A DNA stretch of 64,000 bases from Chamaecrista fasciculata. Lineage: Eukaryota > Streptophyta > Magnoliopsida > Fabales > Fabaceae. The notes beneath the pieces were generated by a model. It was given only the letters and a program-made list of their open reading frames with translations. It was not told the origin of the DNA and did not search any database. The stretch is taken from assembly GCA_003254925.1 (NCBI GenBank), contig QANZ01037024.1, forward strand, positions 120,002-184,001, read 5' to 3'. Of this stretch, positions 51,157 to 64,000 are shown piece after piece (position 1 is the first letter of the stretch; every line of letters starts with the position of its first letter). A program made the translations under genes and the position numbers.

Positions 51157-54014
51157 CAAGTATTAGAATTCCAAAACTATACATGTCACCTTGTGTGGAC
51201 ACAGTGGAACCCATTCCATATTCTGAAATATAAAGCAAATTTGTCAATTCGGTGAAAGTATATAATCATTGCATGCAATAGTTTGCCATAATGAAAGAAA
51301 ATATTCAAGAGAAAAAAATGGTTTCAGCAGAATTTTAAAAGCAAAACAAATTTAAGTACCTGTGCATAACCAATAGTACCCTTTAATCCAGTTGTGCTGC
51401 TTTGATTATCAGAGACAAGCCTTGCTAAGCCAAAATCACTCACATGAGCAACCATGTCTCTATCAAGAAAGATATTGCTTGGCTTTAAATCACAATGAAT
51501 GATGCCTTGCTTGCATTCACAGTGAAGATAATGCAATGCGGAAGCAACATTTGTGATCACATTTAATCTTTGATCAAGAACAAGTTTAGGATGATTTGCA
51601 CTTTCAGTACTTGGATGCAACCAATGTTCTAAGCTTCCGTTTCCCATGTACTCAAAGACAATAGCTTTAAATTCATCACGCTTGTAATCTATGCTGGAGC
51701 AACATGTTAAAACTTTTACTAAATTTCGGTACCTTATATTTCTAAGTGCATTATTACATTCAGCCATGAAATTCTTGTGAGCTCCCTTCTTTTGGAGGTT
51801 AAGGACCTTTATGGCAACAGTTTCTTCAGAAAGATTTCCACGATAAACAGAGCCAAAACTCCCCGATCCTATCAAATTGTCGACTGAGAATCCATCAGTT
51901 GCATTGTGCAAACTTTGGTACGACACCTTGGAAAGTTGGTTGATTGCAGGCAAATTCAAGGAAGCCTTCTTGTTTCTTTTCTTGATATGATAAATAGCAT
52001 AAATAAGTGACAGTAGAAGCAAAGCAGCAACCATGAAACTTATCAATGATATCAACTTGAAATTGTGATGCTTTTTCTGTTTCATAGCTTTGATAGGGCA
52101 TGGTGGTAGTTGCAACTTCAATATACCTCCACAAAGCTTACTATTACCAATGACAGATATAGCACTAGCATTGCGAAAGACACCTTGGTTTGGTACCTCA
52201 CCTTCCAACATGTTGAAAGACACATCCAAGTACTCTAACATTGGAATATCTTGCAAGCCTTTCGGGATTGGTCCCGTCAAGTTATTCCTTGATAGGTCTA
52301 ATTGTTGAAGACTTTTTATTGAAGCCAAAGATGAAGGGATGATTCCTTGAAAAGAATTCCCTCCTAAATCAAGGTATTGTAAGACTATGCAGTCTCCAGT
52401 GGTTTCAGGAATGTGACTAGAAAGATGATTGTGAGAAACATCCAACAGATTAATATTCTTTAGTTTGCCCATCTCGGCAGGAAGATTACCCCTGAATGAA
52501 TTTCTTGACAAACTCAGGAAATAGAGTGTTAAAGAGGAATGACTAAAAAAATCTCTGGGAATGACTCCAATAAGGTTGTTTTGTGAAAGGTCCAAGTATT
52601 GTAAACTTTGAGAATTTCCAACACCTTGAGATATGTTTCCTACCAAGGAATTATAAGATAAGTCTAGATAAAACAATTGACTGAGGTTCCCTATGACATA
52701 TGGTATCTCTCCTGACAGTTTGTTTCCGGTCAAAGATAAAGTTTGCATCTTTTGAAGTTTGCCAATGGTAGCCGGAATGGTGTGTGTGAGATGGTTGAAA
52801 CCCATATTCAAGATTGACAAGTTAATTAGATTCCCTAAAGATTCTGGAATTTTTCCAAAAATGTTATTATGTGAAAGGCGTAATTGTTGGAGTTGGGTGG
52901 TCAAATTGCTTATGGAGTTTGGCAAAGGACCACCAAAATTGTTGGAAGCCATATTCAATTCTCTCAAATCACTACAGTTTGCCAACGATTTCAAAAACTC
53001 CAAGTCGTCAACTGAATTATGACCTAGATTGTTGTCGAAAAATGATAGCCACTCAAGATCTTGTAGCTTTCCTAGATCACTTGGGACTTGTCCTGTAAAA
53101 CTATTTTCACCCATATCAAGTATTTGAAGGGAAGATGCATTTGTGATGGAAGTTGGGATTGGACCTGAGATTTTGTTACCACCAATTTCAAAATATTGGA
53201 GATTTGGGAGGGTGAGGAACAAGTTGGGTGGAAGAGTTCCATTGAATTCATTGGAAGTGATTTCAATTACTTGGAGAGATGACAGATTGTAAAGAGAGGA
53301 AGGAAGTTTACTAGAGAGTTTGTTGACACCTACTCGCAGTTGTCTCAAATTTTTCATTACACCTATTTCTTCTGGTATACTTCCTTCCAAGCTGTTATCA
53401 TCTAAGCTAATATCAGTCATGGAAGAGAGATTCCACACAGAATATGGAATCTGTCCTGCTAACTTGTTTGTCCCAAGATACAACATCACAAGCTTGTTGA
53501 GGGAACCAATTTCTGATGGTATTCTGCCAATAAGATTATTTTGATATAAACGTAAGTACCTGAGTTGAGAGCAGCTTGTGATGTTGATAGGTATTTCCCC
53601 ATTGAATGTATTACTTGCGAGAGAGAGTCCTTTCAGTCTGTATAATCGGCCCAACTCTCGAGGGATTTCACCATAGAAGCTATTGTTCTCGAGACTAAAT
53701 AATCTTAGGAATGACAGATTGCCAACGTGGGGTGATATTGAACCCTTCAAGCTATATCCATCTAATGTCAACCTTTGAACTCTTTGGTGTCTGGTGCTGC
53801 AAGTGATGCCATGCCAGTTGCAGAAGTGAGAAGAGTGATTCCAAGAGGCCAGAATGTGAAAAGGGTCATGGGATATTGATTCTTTGAATTTCAGCAATGC
53901 CAAATGATCACTCTCATTTCCTAATCTTGCTGAAGCTGCAGCTCCAATAAAGAGAAGAAGAAGAAGAAGCAAGTGAAGGTGAAGAAGTCCCATAGACCAA
54001 AATGGAAGTAACAT
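51157..54014 (-). pseudogene. LRR receptor kinase A, subfamily XII, kinase truncated
   Basis: Exon 1 (51360-54014) encodes 885 residues: a clean signal peptide (GLLHLHLLLLLLLFIGAAAS), an LRRNT cap (SDHLALLKFKESISHDPF), about 22 LRRs, a transmembrane helix and kinase subdomains I-VIII with GSGSFGSVYRG, VAIK, a non-RD HCDLKPSN loop and DFG. The activation segment then fails: GTIGYAPP of the paralogues has become GTIGYAQ, with a small deletion at the exon end. That shifts splice phase from 1 to 0, so joining to the exon 2 remnant (51157-51222) would be out of frame. Exon 2 itself stops after ~66 bp (the MYSFGILIL region) at foreign sequence. Subdomains IX-XI are absent. If transcribed it could give a receptor with intact ectodomain and dead kinase. 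Read-through of the donor ends at 51324 after an 11-residue tail. Confidence 0.88.
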
Positions 54015-55685
54015 GATACTAAAAGGTTTCTTTTAGTAATATAAACAGGAAAGACTATATATTGATCAATTATTTTAGACTTCTTGCTTCGCTAAATGAG
54101 TGGCTAATTATAATAATAAACCACTTTCCTTCTCTCTGCAACTGGTTTGGAATTGAAAATAGCATCATAATTACTGTTGATTATGATTGTTACCTACATT
54201 TTCCATCCAGTGTTGAAAATAGCATTGAAAATAATGTAGCGAAGCAATAGTAGTCATGACTCGTGCATTGTTTAAGTTGACAAAAGTCTTTAGAATGTGG
54301 AAATGTTGCAAAAGAAGGCTAGACTTGTAGAATGTGATTGAAGACTTTGAACAAGTTTTTAAGGAGCTTTTACTGTTGTTAATGCTATTATTAGATTATT
54401 TTGATATTCGTAATTTATGATTTAAGAAAAAAATGTGAAAAAAGAAAAGATTATATATCTTCCAAATTGTCCAAAATGATGTATCCAAATTTAAGGGTTT
54501 TCTATTGGATAATATGCATACGAAAAAGATAAAAAAAATCAACCATTTCAAGCTAAAGCTTAATATGTTCCATTCACAAAAATCAATCTCATCTTTAGTT
54601 GAAGGAGTGCACCAAAGTCCGTAAAAAATATATTGAACCATCACAATTGTTAACCCCATTTTACAGCAAAGCATTTTTGGTAAATATTCAAATTTCATTT
54701 TTGACAAGTCTAAAGAATGTGACTAGCACATTATCACATCACGGTTAATTTTATGGATTCAGCTTACACTACGATATTACTTGTTCAGTTTCTTCTGTTC
54801 ATTGTTTTCTTGATGATAATCTTATGTGAATACAATTTTTTTGTTTTTGTTTTGTTTTCTTGTCCTATTTCTTCCCTTTTGTGCTGCAACTATGAAAGCA
54901 GCAACAAAATCAAGACAAATAAATTATAAAGACTAAATATATTATTAAACTGGAAAATAATATAGCTCATCAATAATAAAAGTAAATAGTTCAAAATGCA
55001 CTTTTGGTCCCATTTCTTTTGCTCAGGTTTCAATTTGGTCTTGAATTTTTTTTGTTGCATTTTTGGTCTCATATTTTATGTTCAGGTTGCAGATTTGGTC
55101 CTATAAATATGATTGGCACAATAACAAGTAACAACCATAAAAACTAAAAATTATCACAACTATAATTACACACATATTATACACAATATAATTTAAATTT
55201 GATGGACACACTAATAATTAATAGAAAAATCCTCTCGAACAATACACACGTATACATATATGCATAATACTACCAGTGAATTTCCAATTTCATAGCACAC
55301 TGTAGGTAGAGGACTTCACATTGAATACTTTACAAGTTTTCTGCAACCTGAAATTCAAGAAGAAACATTCACAGTTTTATAGCAACAATGAGGTTTGTAC
55401 TAAAATGCTTAAAAAGAAATTATTTAATTAGAAAAAGCAGCCTTGACAGCAATTACGAAATTTCACGCTTAACTTTGAATTTTAGTATTACATGAAAGAA
55501 AAAAAAAATGAAAAGGCCAATGTAATGTATACTTGAAAAATCAGGCAGAAAGAAGACAAAACAATGAAAAGAAATTAAATATTAAGAGAAAAAATCCTAA
55601 TAATAGCATGAGATTGTAGAAGATTTAGTCTAGGAATGGCACCTGCATATTTATTAATATCATTTTGGTGTTATTAATGATGTAG
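54015..55685. other. Spacer between receptors A and B
   Basis: 54062-54720 is homologous to the DNA upstream of receptor B (58887 onward), and 55130-55400 is homologous to 62040-62340 downstream of receptor C, so duplication units include flanks. 54995-55115 carries TTTTGGTCCCAT-type repeats related to the MULE MITE at 60044. No gene. Confidence 0.6.
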
Positions 55686-58600
55686 TCAGCCTCCATTGAT
55701 CTCACTAGCAGAAAAGACATTTCTGATGTGATTCAGCTCTCTGATCACTTCTGTTATATCCATTCTCTCATTAGGTGATTTAACTGAACAAGCAAGCCCA
55801 ATCTTAAAAATTGAGGCTAAGAACTTCTTCAAATTAGGATGCAGAACGGTTTGGATCTCCCCATTTTCTTCCTCATTTGTTGCAACTCCTTCAACACTTG
55901 GGAATAAATTTGGATCAGCAATCTGCAGAAGATGATCTGTAAATGCAATCTTGACATAGTTATGAAGATCTTCACCGTCTTTAAACATTTCATCTGTGGG
56001 TCTTCTTCCAGTAAACACGTCAAGTATTAGAGTTCCAAAACTATACATGTCACCTTGTGTCGACACCGTGGAGCCCATTCCATATTCTGAAATATATAGC
56101 AAATTTGTCAATATTGAGAAGAGGAAAAAAGGGTATTTGAAGAATTCTAAATGCAAAATAAATTAAGTACCCGGAGGTGCATAGCCAATAGTACCCTTTA
56201 ATCCAGTTGTGCTGCTTTGATTATCAGAGACAAGCCTTGCTAAGCCAAAATCACTCACATGAGCAACCATGTCTCCATCAAGAAGGATATTGCTTGGCTT
56301 TAAATCACAATGAATGATGCCTTGCTCGCATTCACAGTGAAGATAGTGCAATGCAGAAGCAACATTTGTGATCACATTTAATCTTTGATCAAGAAGAAGT
56401 TTAAGATGATTTGCACTTTCATCAGTACTTGGATGCAACCATTGTTCTAAGCTTCCGTTTTCCATGTACTCAAAGACAATCGCTTTAAACTCATCACCTT
56501 TGTAATCTATGCTGGAGCAACATGTTAAAACTTTTACCAAATTCCGGTGTCTTATATTTCTAAGCGCATTGCATTCGGCAATGAAACTTTTATGAGCTCC
56601 CTTCTTTTGGAGGTTAAGGACCTTTATAGCAACAGTTTCTTCAGAAAGCTTTCCACGATAAACAGAGCCAAAGCTTCCGGATCCTATCAAATTTTTGATT
56701 GAGAATCCATCAGTTGCATTGTGCAAGCTTTGGTATGACACTTTGGAGAGCTGATTGATTGTGAGTGAATCTTGGGAAAGCTTCTTGTTTCTTTTCTTGA
56801 TATGGTAAAAAGCAAAAATAAGTGACAACAGAAGCAAAGCAGCAACTACAAAACTTATCAATGCTATCAACTTGAAATTGTGATGTTTTTTCTGTTTCAT
56901 AGCTTTGATTGGGCATGGTGGTAGTTGCAGCTTCAATATACCTCCACAAAGCTTACTATTCCCAATCACAGATATTGCAGTTGCATTGCGAAAGACACCT
57001 TGGTTTGGTACCTCACCTTCCAGCATGTTAAAAGAAACATCCAAGTACTTTAACAGTGGAATATCTTGCAAACCTTTTGGGATTGGTCCAGTCAAGTTAT
57101 TCCTTGAGAGGTCTAATTGTTGAAGACCTTTTAATGAAGCCAATGATGAAGGGATGATTCCTTCGAAAGAATTCCCTCCTAAATTGAGGTACTCTAGGAC
57201 AATGCAATCTCCAATGGTTTCAGGAATGTGATTAGAGAGATGATTGTGAGAAACATCCAACTCATTAATATTCTTTAGTTTTCCCACCTCACTAGGAAGA
57301 TTGCCATTGAATGAATTTCTTGACAAATATAGGAAATTGAGTGTTAAAGAGGAATGACTAAAAACCTCCCTAGGAATGACTCCAATAAGGTTGTTTTGTG
57401 AAAGGTCCAAGTATTGCAGGATTTGACAATTTTCAATACTATCAGGTATGTTTCCTTCAAAAGCATTGATTGATAGGTCCAGATGAAACAATTGACTGAG
57501 ATTCCCTATGACAAAAGGTATCTCTCCCGACAGTTTGTTTTCACTCAAAACTAATGCTTGCATCCTTTGCAACTTGCCAAAAGTAGCTGGAATGTTTTGT
57601 GTGAGATGGTTGGAACTCATACTCAAGAAAAACAAGTTAATTAGATTCCCTATAGATTCTGGGATGCTTCCAAAAAAATTATTATTGAAAATATGTAATT
57701 CTTCGAGTAGGATGGACAAATTGCCAATGTAATTTGGCAAAGGACCTCCAAAATTGTTGAAGCTCATATCTAAGTAACTCAACTTACTACAGTTTGTCAA
57801 TGGTTTCAAAAAATCCAAGTCATTGGTTGAATTATGACCTAGATTGTTTTGATAGAAAGAAAGCCACTCCAGATCTTGTAGCTTTCCTAGATCACTTGGA
57901 ACTTCTCCTGACAAACTATTAAAACCTATATCAAGTATTTGAAGGAAAGATGCATTTGTGATGGACGTTGGGATTGGACCTGATATTTGGTTATCACCCA
58001 TTTCGAAAAATAAGAGCTTAGGGAGGGTGAGGAACATGCTAGGTGGAAGAGATCCATTAAATTTGTTGGTTGGAATTGCAATTACTTGGAGAGATGACAA
58101 ATTGTAAAGAGAGGAAGGAAGTTCACCAGATAGCTTGTTGACACCTACTCCCAGTTGTCTCAAATTTTTTATTACACCTATTTCCTCCGGTATACTTCCT
58201 TCCAAGTTGTTATAAGATAAAATAATATCAGTCATGGAAGAGAGATTCCACAGAGAATATGGAATCTGTCCTGTTAAATTGTTTGTATCAAGATACAACA
58301 CCTCAAGCTTTTGGAGGGAGCCAATTGCTGATGGTATTTTGCCAATAAGATTATTTAGATCAAAGGCTAAGTACCTGAGTTGAGAGCATCTTGTGATGTT
58401 GATAGGAAACTGCCCACTGAATGTATTATTTGAGAGAAAGAGTCTTTGAAGTCTGTATAAACGGCCCAATTCTTGAGGGATTTCTCCGAACAAGCTATTG
58501 TTTCTAAGATAAATGGATCTTAGGAAGGAGAGATTGCCAACATGGGGTGATAATGATCCCTTCAAGCTATATCCATTTAATGTCAAACTTTGAACTCTTT

Positions 58601-58910
58601 GGTGTCTTGAGCTGCAAGTGATGCCTTGCCAATTGCAGAAGTTAGAAGAGTGATTCCAAGAGGCCAGAATGTGAAAAGGGTCATGGGATATTGACTCTTT
58701 GAATTTGAGCAATGCCAAATGGTCACTCTCATTTCCTAATCTTGATGAAGCTGCAGCTCCAACAAAGAGAAGAAGAAGAAAGTGAAGGTGAAGAAGGCCA
58801 TAGACCAAAATGGAAGTAACATCACACCAAAAGGTTTCTTTTTGTAATAAATAGGAAAGACAGGCAGAGGAAGGAATGATTATATATTGATAAATTATTT
58901 CAAACTTCAT
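55686..58910 (-). CDS. LRR receptor-like serine/threonine kinase B, subfamily XII (EFR/At3g47570-like)
   Basis: Exon 1 56171-58910 and exon 2 55686-56086 join in phase 1 to 1046 residues. Relatives (EFR, FLS2, Xa21) are plasma-membrane immune receptors that sense microbial patterns. Order: hydrophobic signal core at ~34-53, LRRNT ~61-100, about 22 LRRs to ~650, membrane helix ~675-697 (ALISFVVAALLLLSLIFAFY), kinase from ~743 (GSGSFGSVYRG), VAIK lysine ~763, HCD in place of HRD at ~868, DFG ~888, then GTIGYAPPEYG across the intron, GDMYSFG and FTGRRPTDEMF. The HCD makes it a non-RD kinase, as in immune receptors. Odd point: one base is missing near 58797 relative to paralogue A, so the ATG aligned with A's start is out of frame and the frame opens at 58910 with ~45 extra residues. 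All kinase motifs are intact. Confidence 0.9.
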
Positions 58911-59200
58911 GCTTCGCTAAATGAGTTGTTCCTCATATTAATAAGAAGCACTTTCCTTCTCTCTGCAACTGGTTTGGAATTGATACTAATTATTGTTGAT
59001 TATGATTGTTACCGGCATTTTCGGTTCAGTGTTAAAAATGGCGTTGAAAATAGTGTAGCGAACCAATAGTAGTAATGACTCATGCATTGTTTAAGTTGAC
59101 AAAAGTATTTAGAATGTGGAAATGTTGCCAAAGAAGGCTAGACTTGTTGAATGGGATTGAAGACTTTGAACAAGTTTTTAAGGAGCTTTTACTATTATTA
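58911..59200. other. Upstream region of receptor B
   Basis: Homologous to 54085-54380 upstream of receptor A. It probably holds the promoter; no convincing TATA box chosen. Confidence 0.5.
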
Positions 59201-59209
59201 TTATTGTTA

Positions 59210-59896
59210 GGCCAAAGTGCGAATTTGGTCCTGTAATTTTGTTCTAGTCCCAAATCAGTTCTATAACTTTTTTTGTCTTAAATTTGGTCATGTATCTTTG
59301 CTCTAGGTCCCAAATCAGTCCTATATCTTTTTTTTTATCTCAGTTTTGGTCTCATATGTTTTGAAAACCTCCCACCGTTAGTCCTCCGTCCATTTTAAAT
59401 TACAGTTTAGTCCTGAAAACTTCAAGTCCCTTTCACTTTAGTCCCTGACTATCAAAATGAAAGTGAAAGAGCATATCTGAAGATTCTCAAACCTTACATC
59501 TTGGTCCCTAATCCACGAATTCTTCATGAAATGGAATAGAAATGCAAAAACAACACAAATTAAAGCAAATGACAGAGAGACCAAAACTGAAAATGCCAAA
59601 AACTCGTCGGAAACCTTACGGTATCGCCGAGAAACTCAAGAACTCATCCAAAAACCCCAATCTTCACTGAAATCTCACTCAAATAATTGCCCTCAAATGC
59701 TTTAAGAAAGAATTTTCGAAAATCCAAACTTTTTAGGAGGGAGGTGATAGAAGAAATGTAAGGAATTTCAGAATTTCTCTCTCGGAATCACCAAATGTAA
59801 GGGAGGTGATACAAGACCAAATTCGAGATAGAAAAAAAATATAGGACTGATTTGGGACCTGGAGCAAAGTTACAGGACCAAATTCGCACTTTGGTC
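59210..59896. mobile_element. MULE-type element upstream of receptor B
   Basis: Ends GGCCAAAGTGCGAATTTGG and CCAAATTCGCACTTTGGTC with a perfect 9 bp duplication TTATTGTTA (59201-59209, 59897-59905). The homologous spot upstream of receptor A (about 54380-54395) lacks it, so it inserted after the gene duplication. No coding capture recognised. Confidence 0.92.
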
Positions 59897-60043
59897 TTAT
59901 TGTTATTATTAGATTATTTTGATACTCGCAATTTAAGATAGAAGAAAAAAATGTGAAAGAAGAAAAGATTATTGATTATTTGTCATAATCTTTTATATTG
60001 GGGTTATTCATTCCAAATTGTGCAAAATGATGAATCCAAATTA

Positions 60044-60409
60044 GCCTAAGTTCAAATTTGGTCCCATATCTTTTGTTCAGTTCTCAATTTGGTCTCATAT
60101 CTTTTTTTTTGCACTTTTGGTCCCATATCTTTTTTTGTTACAGATTTGGTCCTATATCTTTGGGTTAATTGCAGAATTGGTCCTATATCTTTGGATCAGG
60201 TTTATAAGTGGTCTCATATTTTTACAAAAAGACCAACTAATAGTTGATCCTTTTGCAAAGATATGTGACTAATTCTGCAACTTGACTAAAAGATGAGACT
60301 AAAAATTAGGACCTTTTGCAAAGATATATGACCAAAATTGCAACAAAAAAATACATGATCAAATTGAATACTGAGAAAAAAGATATGAGATCAAATTTGC
60401 ATTTTAGCC
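60044..60409. mobile_element. MULE-type MITE upstream of receptor B
   Basis: A 366 bp insertion flanked by an exact 9 bp duplication TCCAAATTA (60035-60043, 60410-60418). Ends GCCTAAGTTCAAATTTGGTC and GATCAAATTTGCATTTTAGCC are inverted. The interior is made of TTTGGTCCCATATCTTTTG repeats. The homologous site near 54487 upstream of A is empty. Confidence 0.88.
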
Positions 60410-62777
60410 TCCAAATTAAGGTTTTTCAATTTGATAATATGCATACGAAAAAGAAGAAAGAAAAGTCAACCATTTCAAGCTAAAGCCAAATATGAATTTA
60501 AAATACTCAATCACTTCAATGCAAATTACTATGGTCCATTCACAAAAATCAGTATCATCTTTAGTTGAAGGATTGCGCCAAAGTCCATAAAATATATTGA
60601 ATTATTACAATTGTATGGTAACCCCATTTTACACAAAAGCATTTTTGGTATATATTCAAAAATTTCATTTTTGACAAGTCTAAAGAATGTGACTTGTAAT
60701 TATGGTGAGAGCATATTCTGAATTCTGATACCCAATGAAGGAGTAGGCTCAATATTTCTTTCTCTGACAATAAAGAAGAAAACAACTTTAAGTAGGAAAT
60801 TGAATTTAAGACCTCAATATATTATGAAAACTTTGATAAATAAACAACAAAGACCACAAATACAATTTCCCTGAGAAAAACCTAGAAGAAGAAGGAAAGG
60901 AAAGATCTAAAGAACCCAATCGTGTTGTTTACTCTTATTGTATTTTGGTTTGAATTGCAAAATAGCCCTAGTTTGTTTTAATAGAAAAAAGTTCAAATTA
61001 CAAAATAGTTCATCTTGAAATTTATTCTAACTTGATTTTGTTAATTTGGATGGAAAAAATCACCTGAGACCCTATCTGCTAACGGAGGAAACCACATGCC
61101 CCTAATTTGACATTTTTTAAACCACATGGACCATATCTGAAAATGGGTCAAACCACAGGGTTCTTCTATATAATTTACTTCAAGGGTCCAATAAAAAATA
61201 GTAGTAAAGTGTAACGACTAATTAGAAAATTACAGCAACAAAATTAAGACACAAATAAATTGTAAAGACTAAATATTATCCAACTGGAAAATAAAAACCA
61301 AGTTATAAAAGTAAATATGATTGGCACAAGTAGAGCTGTCAAAATAGGCTAACCCAATCTGACCTTAACCCTATATAACCCTAAGTTAGTTAAGGTCGGA
61401 CTCAAAAAGCTCTATTTAAAATTGAGCTAAAAAAATGTTAGCCCAGCCCCCCGCCATATTATGGCTGGGACCTATGAGTCTTTTATTAATTTTTTTTTAA
61501 TTTTTTAAAATATAAATAAAATTAGAATTTCAATTATATAATTTTTTAATATGAATCAAAATTATAGGATAATATAACAAGTCACAACTTAGATAATTAT
61601 TTAATATTTTCAAAATTATATAATAAAATTAATAACATGGAAGTGAAAATGAGTAAAAAAATATATATATTTCACAAAATTATTTATTATTTAACCATCA
61701 ATCATAAATTCATAATATGATTTTTATTATCTTCCCTTGAAGAAACAATTTTGACTTAATATTTATCTTTATTTGCATTTAAAAAATATATAAAATATTA
61801 AAAAATTTGAATTATTATAATAATTTAAATATTTTTTAATAATAATAAATAATTAGGAGTAGCCTTAATTAAATCTGACTCTACCTCTCTTTGGCCCTAC
61901 TCTTATTAGGATCAGGCTCAAAAAGTCATAATAATTAAAAAATTATTTAATTTTTACAGCCCGACTCTAAATTATTTTATAGAGATGTGAGTCAATCCAA
62001 GAGGCCTAACTCATTTTAACAGCTATATTAGAAAAAATAGTAGTAAAAACCAATAAATATGATTGGCACAACCATAATAAAGTAATAGGAAAGTGTATTG
62101 GAGTCAATAAATTATTACACTCATATTTTACAAACATAATACATGCACATACAAATTTATTGAATGTACACACTAATAATTAATAGAAAAATACTCTCAA
62201 ACAATATACAGTGCCCAGACTACGAGTACATATATATTTTCATAATACTACATGTGAATTTCCAATTCCATAGCAGACATGTTGTAGGTAGAAGATTTCA
62301 CAAGTTTCTGCAACCTGAAATTCAAGAAAAAAAAAACTTCATAATTTTATCACAACAATGAGACATGTACTTGATACTTAAAATAAGAACTATTTAATTA
62401 GTTATTAAGTTGTAAGACAAAATGAATAATTTCTGATATTCCATTCACATAGAAACAAGTGATATATATACACAAGGTTAAGGCTTAAATACATCTCAAC
62501 TACCTATATTAACTTAACTATATCAACTACTTAGATAACTCATAAGTCATAACAATTAGTAAACGCATACTTAAAATTATTTAGGACATGTCATACTTAA
62601 CATTAAATTTTATTATTACCACAAAAGAAACGAGTGAAAAGGCAACTGTATACTTGAAAAATTATGCAGAAAGAAGACGAACCAATGAAAGGACATTAAA
62701 TATTATGAAAAACAAAATCCCAATAATAGGACGAAATTTTAGAGTAGTAGTGAGGAATGATACCTTCATTCATTCCA
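60410..62777. other. Spacer between receptors B and C
   Basis: 60420-60720 matches upstream-of-A sequence. 60991-61181 looks like an eroded MULE with ACCACATG...CCACAGGG arms. 61329-62030 is hAT-MITE-like. 62040-62340 matches the 3' flank of receptor B. No gene. Confidence 0.5.
61329..62030. mobile_element. hAT-like non-autonomous element (tentative)
   Basis: Left TAGAGCTGTCAAAATAGGCT and right GGCCTAACTCATTTTAACAGCT are imperfect inverted repeats of the kind common in plant hAT MITEs. The middle is AT-rich. I found no matching 8 bp duplication. Confidence 0.45.
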
Positions 62778-64000
62778 CTAGTAGAAAAAGGCATTTTTGA
62801 TGTAATTCAGTTCTCTAGTCACATCTGTTATGTCCATTCTCTCATATGGTGATTCAACTGAACAAGCAAGCCCAATCTTAAAAATTGAAGCTAACAACTT
62901 CTTCACATTAGGATTAACAACGATTTGGATCTCCCCATTTTCTTCCTCATTTGGTGCAACTCCTTCACCTGATCTTGGGAACATATTTGGATCAGCAATC
63001 TGCAGAAGATGATCTGGAAATGCAATCTTGACATAGTTATGAAGATCTTCACCATCTTTAAACATTTCATATGTGGGTCTTCTTCCAGTAAACACTTCAA
63101 GTATTAGAATTCCAAAACTATACATGTCACCTTGTGTGGACACTGTGGAACCCATTCCGTATTCTGAAATATATAGCAAATTTGTCAATTCGCTGAAATT
63201 ATAAAATTGCAAGCAATAGTTTCCCATAATGAAAGAAAATGTTCAAGAGAAAAAGAATGCTATCTGCAGAATTTTCAAAGCAAAACAAATTTAAGTACCT
63301 GGAGGTGCATAGCCAATAGTACCCTTTAATCCAGTTGTGCTGCTTTGGTTATCAGAGACAAGCCTTGCTAAGCCAAAATCACTCACATGAGCAACCATGT
63401 CTCCATCAAGAAGGATATTGCTTGGCTTTAAATCACAATGAATGATGCCTTGCTCGCATTCACAGTGAAGATAATGCAATGCAGATGCAACATTTGTGAT
63501 CACATTTAATCTTTGATCAAGAACAAGTTTAGGATGATTTGCACTTTCATCAGTACTTGGATGCAACCATTGTTCTAAGCTTCCATTTTCCATGTACTCA
63601 AAGACAATAGCTTTAAACTCATCACCTTTGTAATCTATGCTGGAGCAACATGTTAAAACTTTTACCAAATTCCGGTGTCTTATATTTCTAAGCGCATTGC
63701 ATTCGGCAATGAAACTTTTATGAGCTCCCTTCTTTTGGAGGTTAAGGACCTTTATAGCAACAGTTTCTTCAGAGAGATTTCCACGATAAACAGAGCCAAA
63801 ACTTCCGGATCCTATCAAATTGTTGATTGAGAATCCATAAGTTGCATTGTGCAAGCTTTGGTATGACACTATGGAGAGCTGGTTGATTATGAGTGAATCC
63901 TGGGAAACCTTCTTGTTTCTTTTCTTGATATGATAGATGGCAAAAGTAAGTGACAACAGAAGCAAAGAAGCAACCACAAAACTTATCAATGCTATCAACT
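62778..64000 (-). CDS. LRR receptor kinase C, partial (kinase part)
   Basis: The gene enters from beyond 64000. The window holds the membrane helix (ALISFVVASLLLLSLTFAIY), the juxtamembrane part and a full kinase domain: exon 1 63299-64000 and exon 2 62778-63163, joined in phase 1. GSGSFGSVYRG, VAIK, HCDLKPSN (non-RD), DFG, GTIGYAPPEYG and FTGRRPTYEMF are present. The C-terminus ends KNAFFY, shorter than B's by several residues. The LRR ectodomain lies outside the window. Kinase motifs look intact, so it is probably a working paralogue of B. Its intron (63164-63298, 135 bp) resembles that of A, not the 84 bp intron of B. Confidence 0.88.

Overview
The window is nuclear DNA from a eudicot plant: AT-rich, with spliced genes, GT-AG introns (plus one GC-AG), many transposon relics and one assembly gap (24623-25436). 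The best matches from memory are to Arabidopsis-type protein families. I cannot name the species.

Layout. 1-6850 is a retrotransposon graveyard: a broken Copia element (LTR, primer site, gag-protease-integrase) interrupted by a second element with a 2 kb LTR, then a rearranged mosaic carrying an inverted LTR piece. 7680-20330 is gene-poor and packed with DNA transposons: a Helitron-like 3' end, two Pack-MULE-like elements with captured gene pieces (a TCP-like plus a RING-H2 fragment; a wall-associated/LRK10L-type receptor ectodomain), a tRNA-derived SINE, a hAT element with a transposase remnant, and a MULE with a hAT MITE nested in it. 20340-36330 holds three host genes: a group F bZIP transcription factor with a Cys/His zinc-sensor motif (minus), a five-exon pheophytinase (plus) and a two-exon SMP-type LEA protein (plus). 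They are separated by MULE-type MITEs and a CACTA-like repeat field. 36987-39185 is a four-copy tandem array of a ~540 bp unit built on a MITE.

39886-49605 is a complete 22-exon SEC31 gene (minus), the outer COPII coat subunit. 51157-64000 is a minus-strand tandem cluster of three LRR receptor kinases of subfamily XII (EFR/Xa21/At3g47570 type, non-RD kinases). The first is truncated within the kinase domain, the second is full length but with an altered start, and the third runs off the window edge.

The host genes do not form a pathway: chlorophyll breakdown in the plastid, seed desiccation protection, zinc-responsive or stress transcription, ER export and immune perception. What links the window is transposon activity. 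At least ten elements have recognisable 8-9 bp target duplications, several sit inside introns, and two or three carry pieces of host genes.
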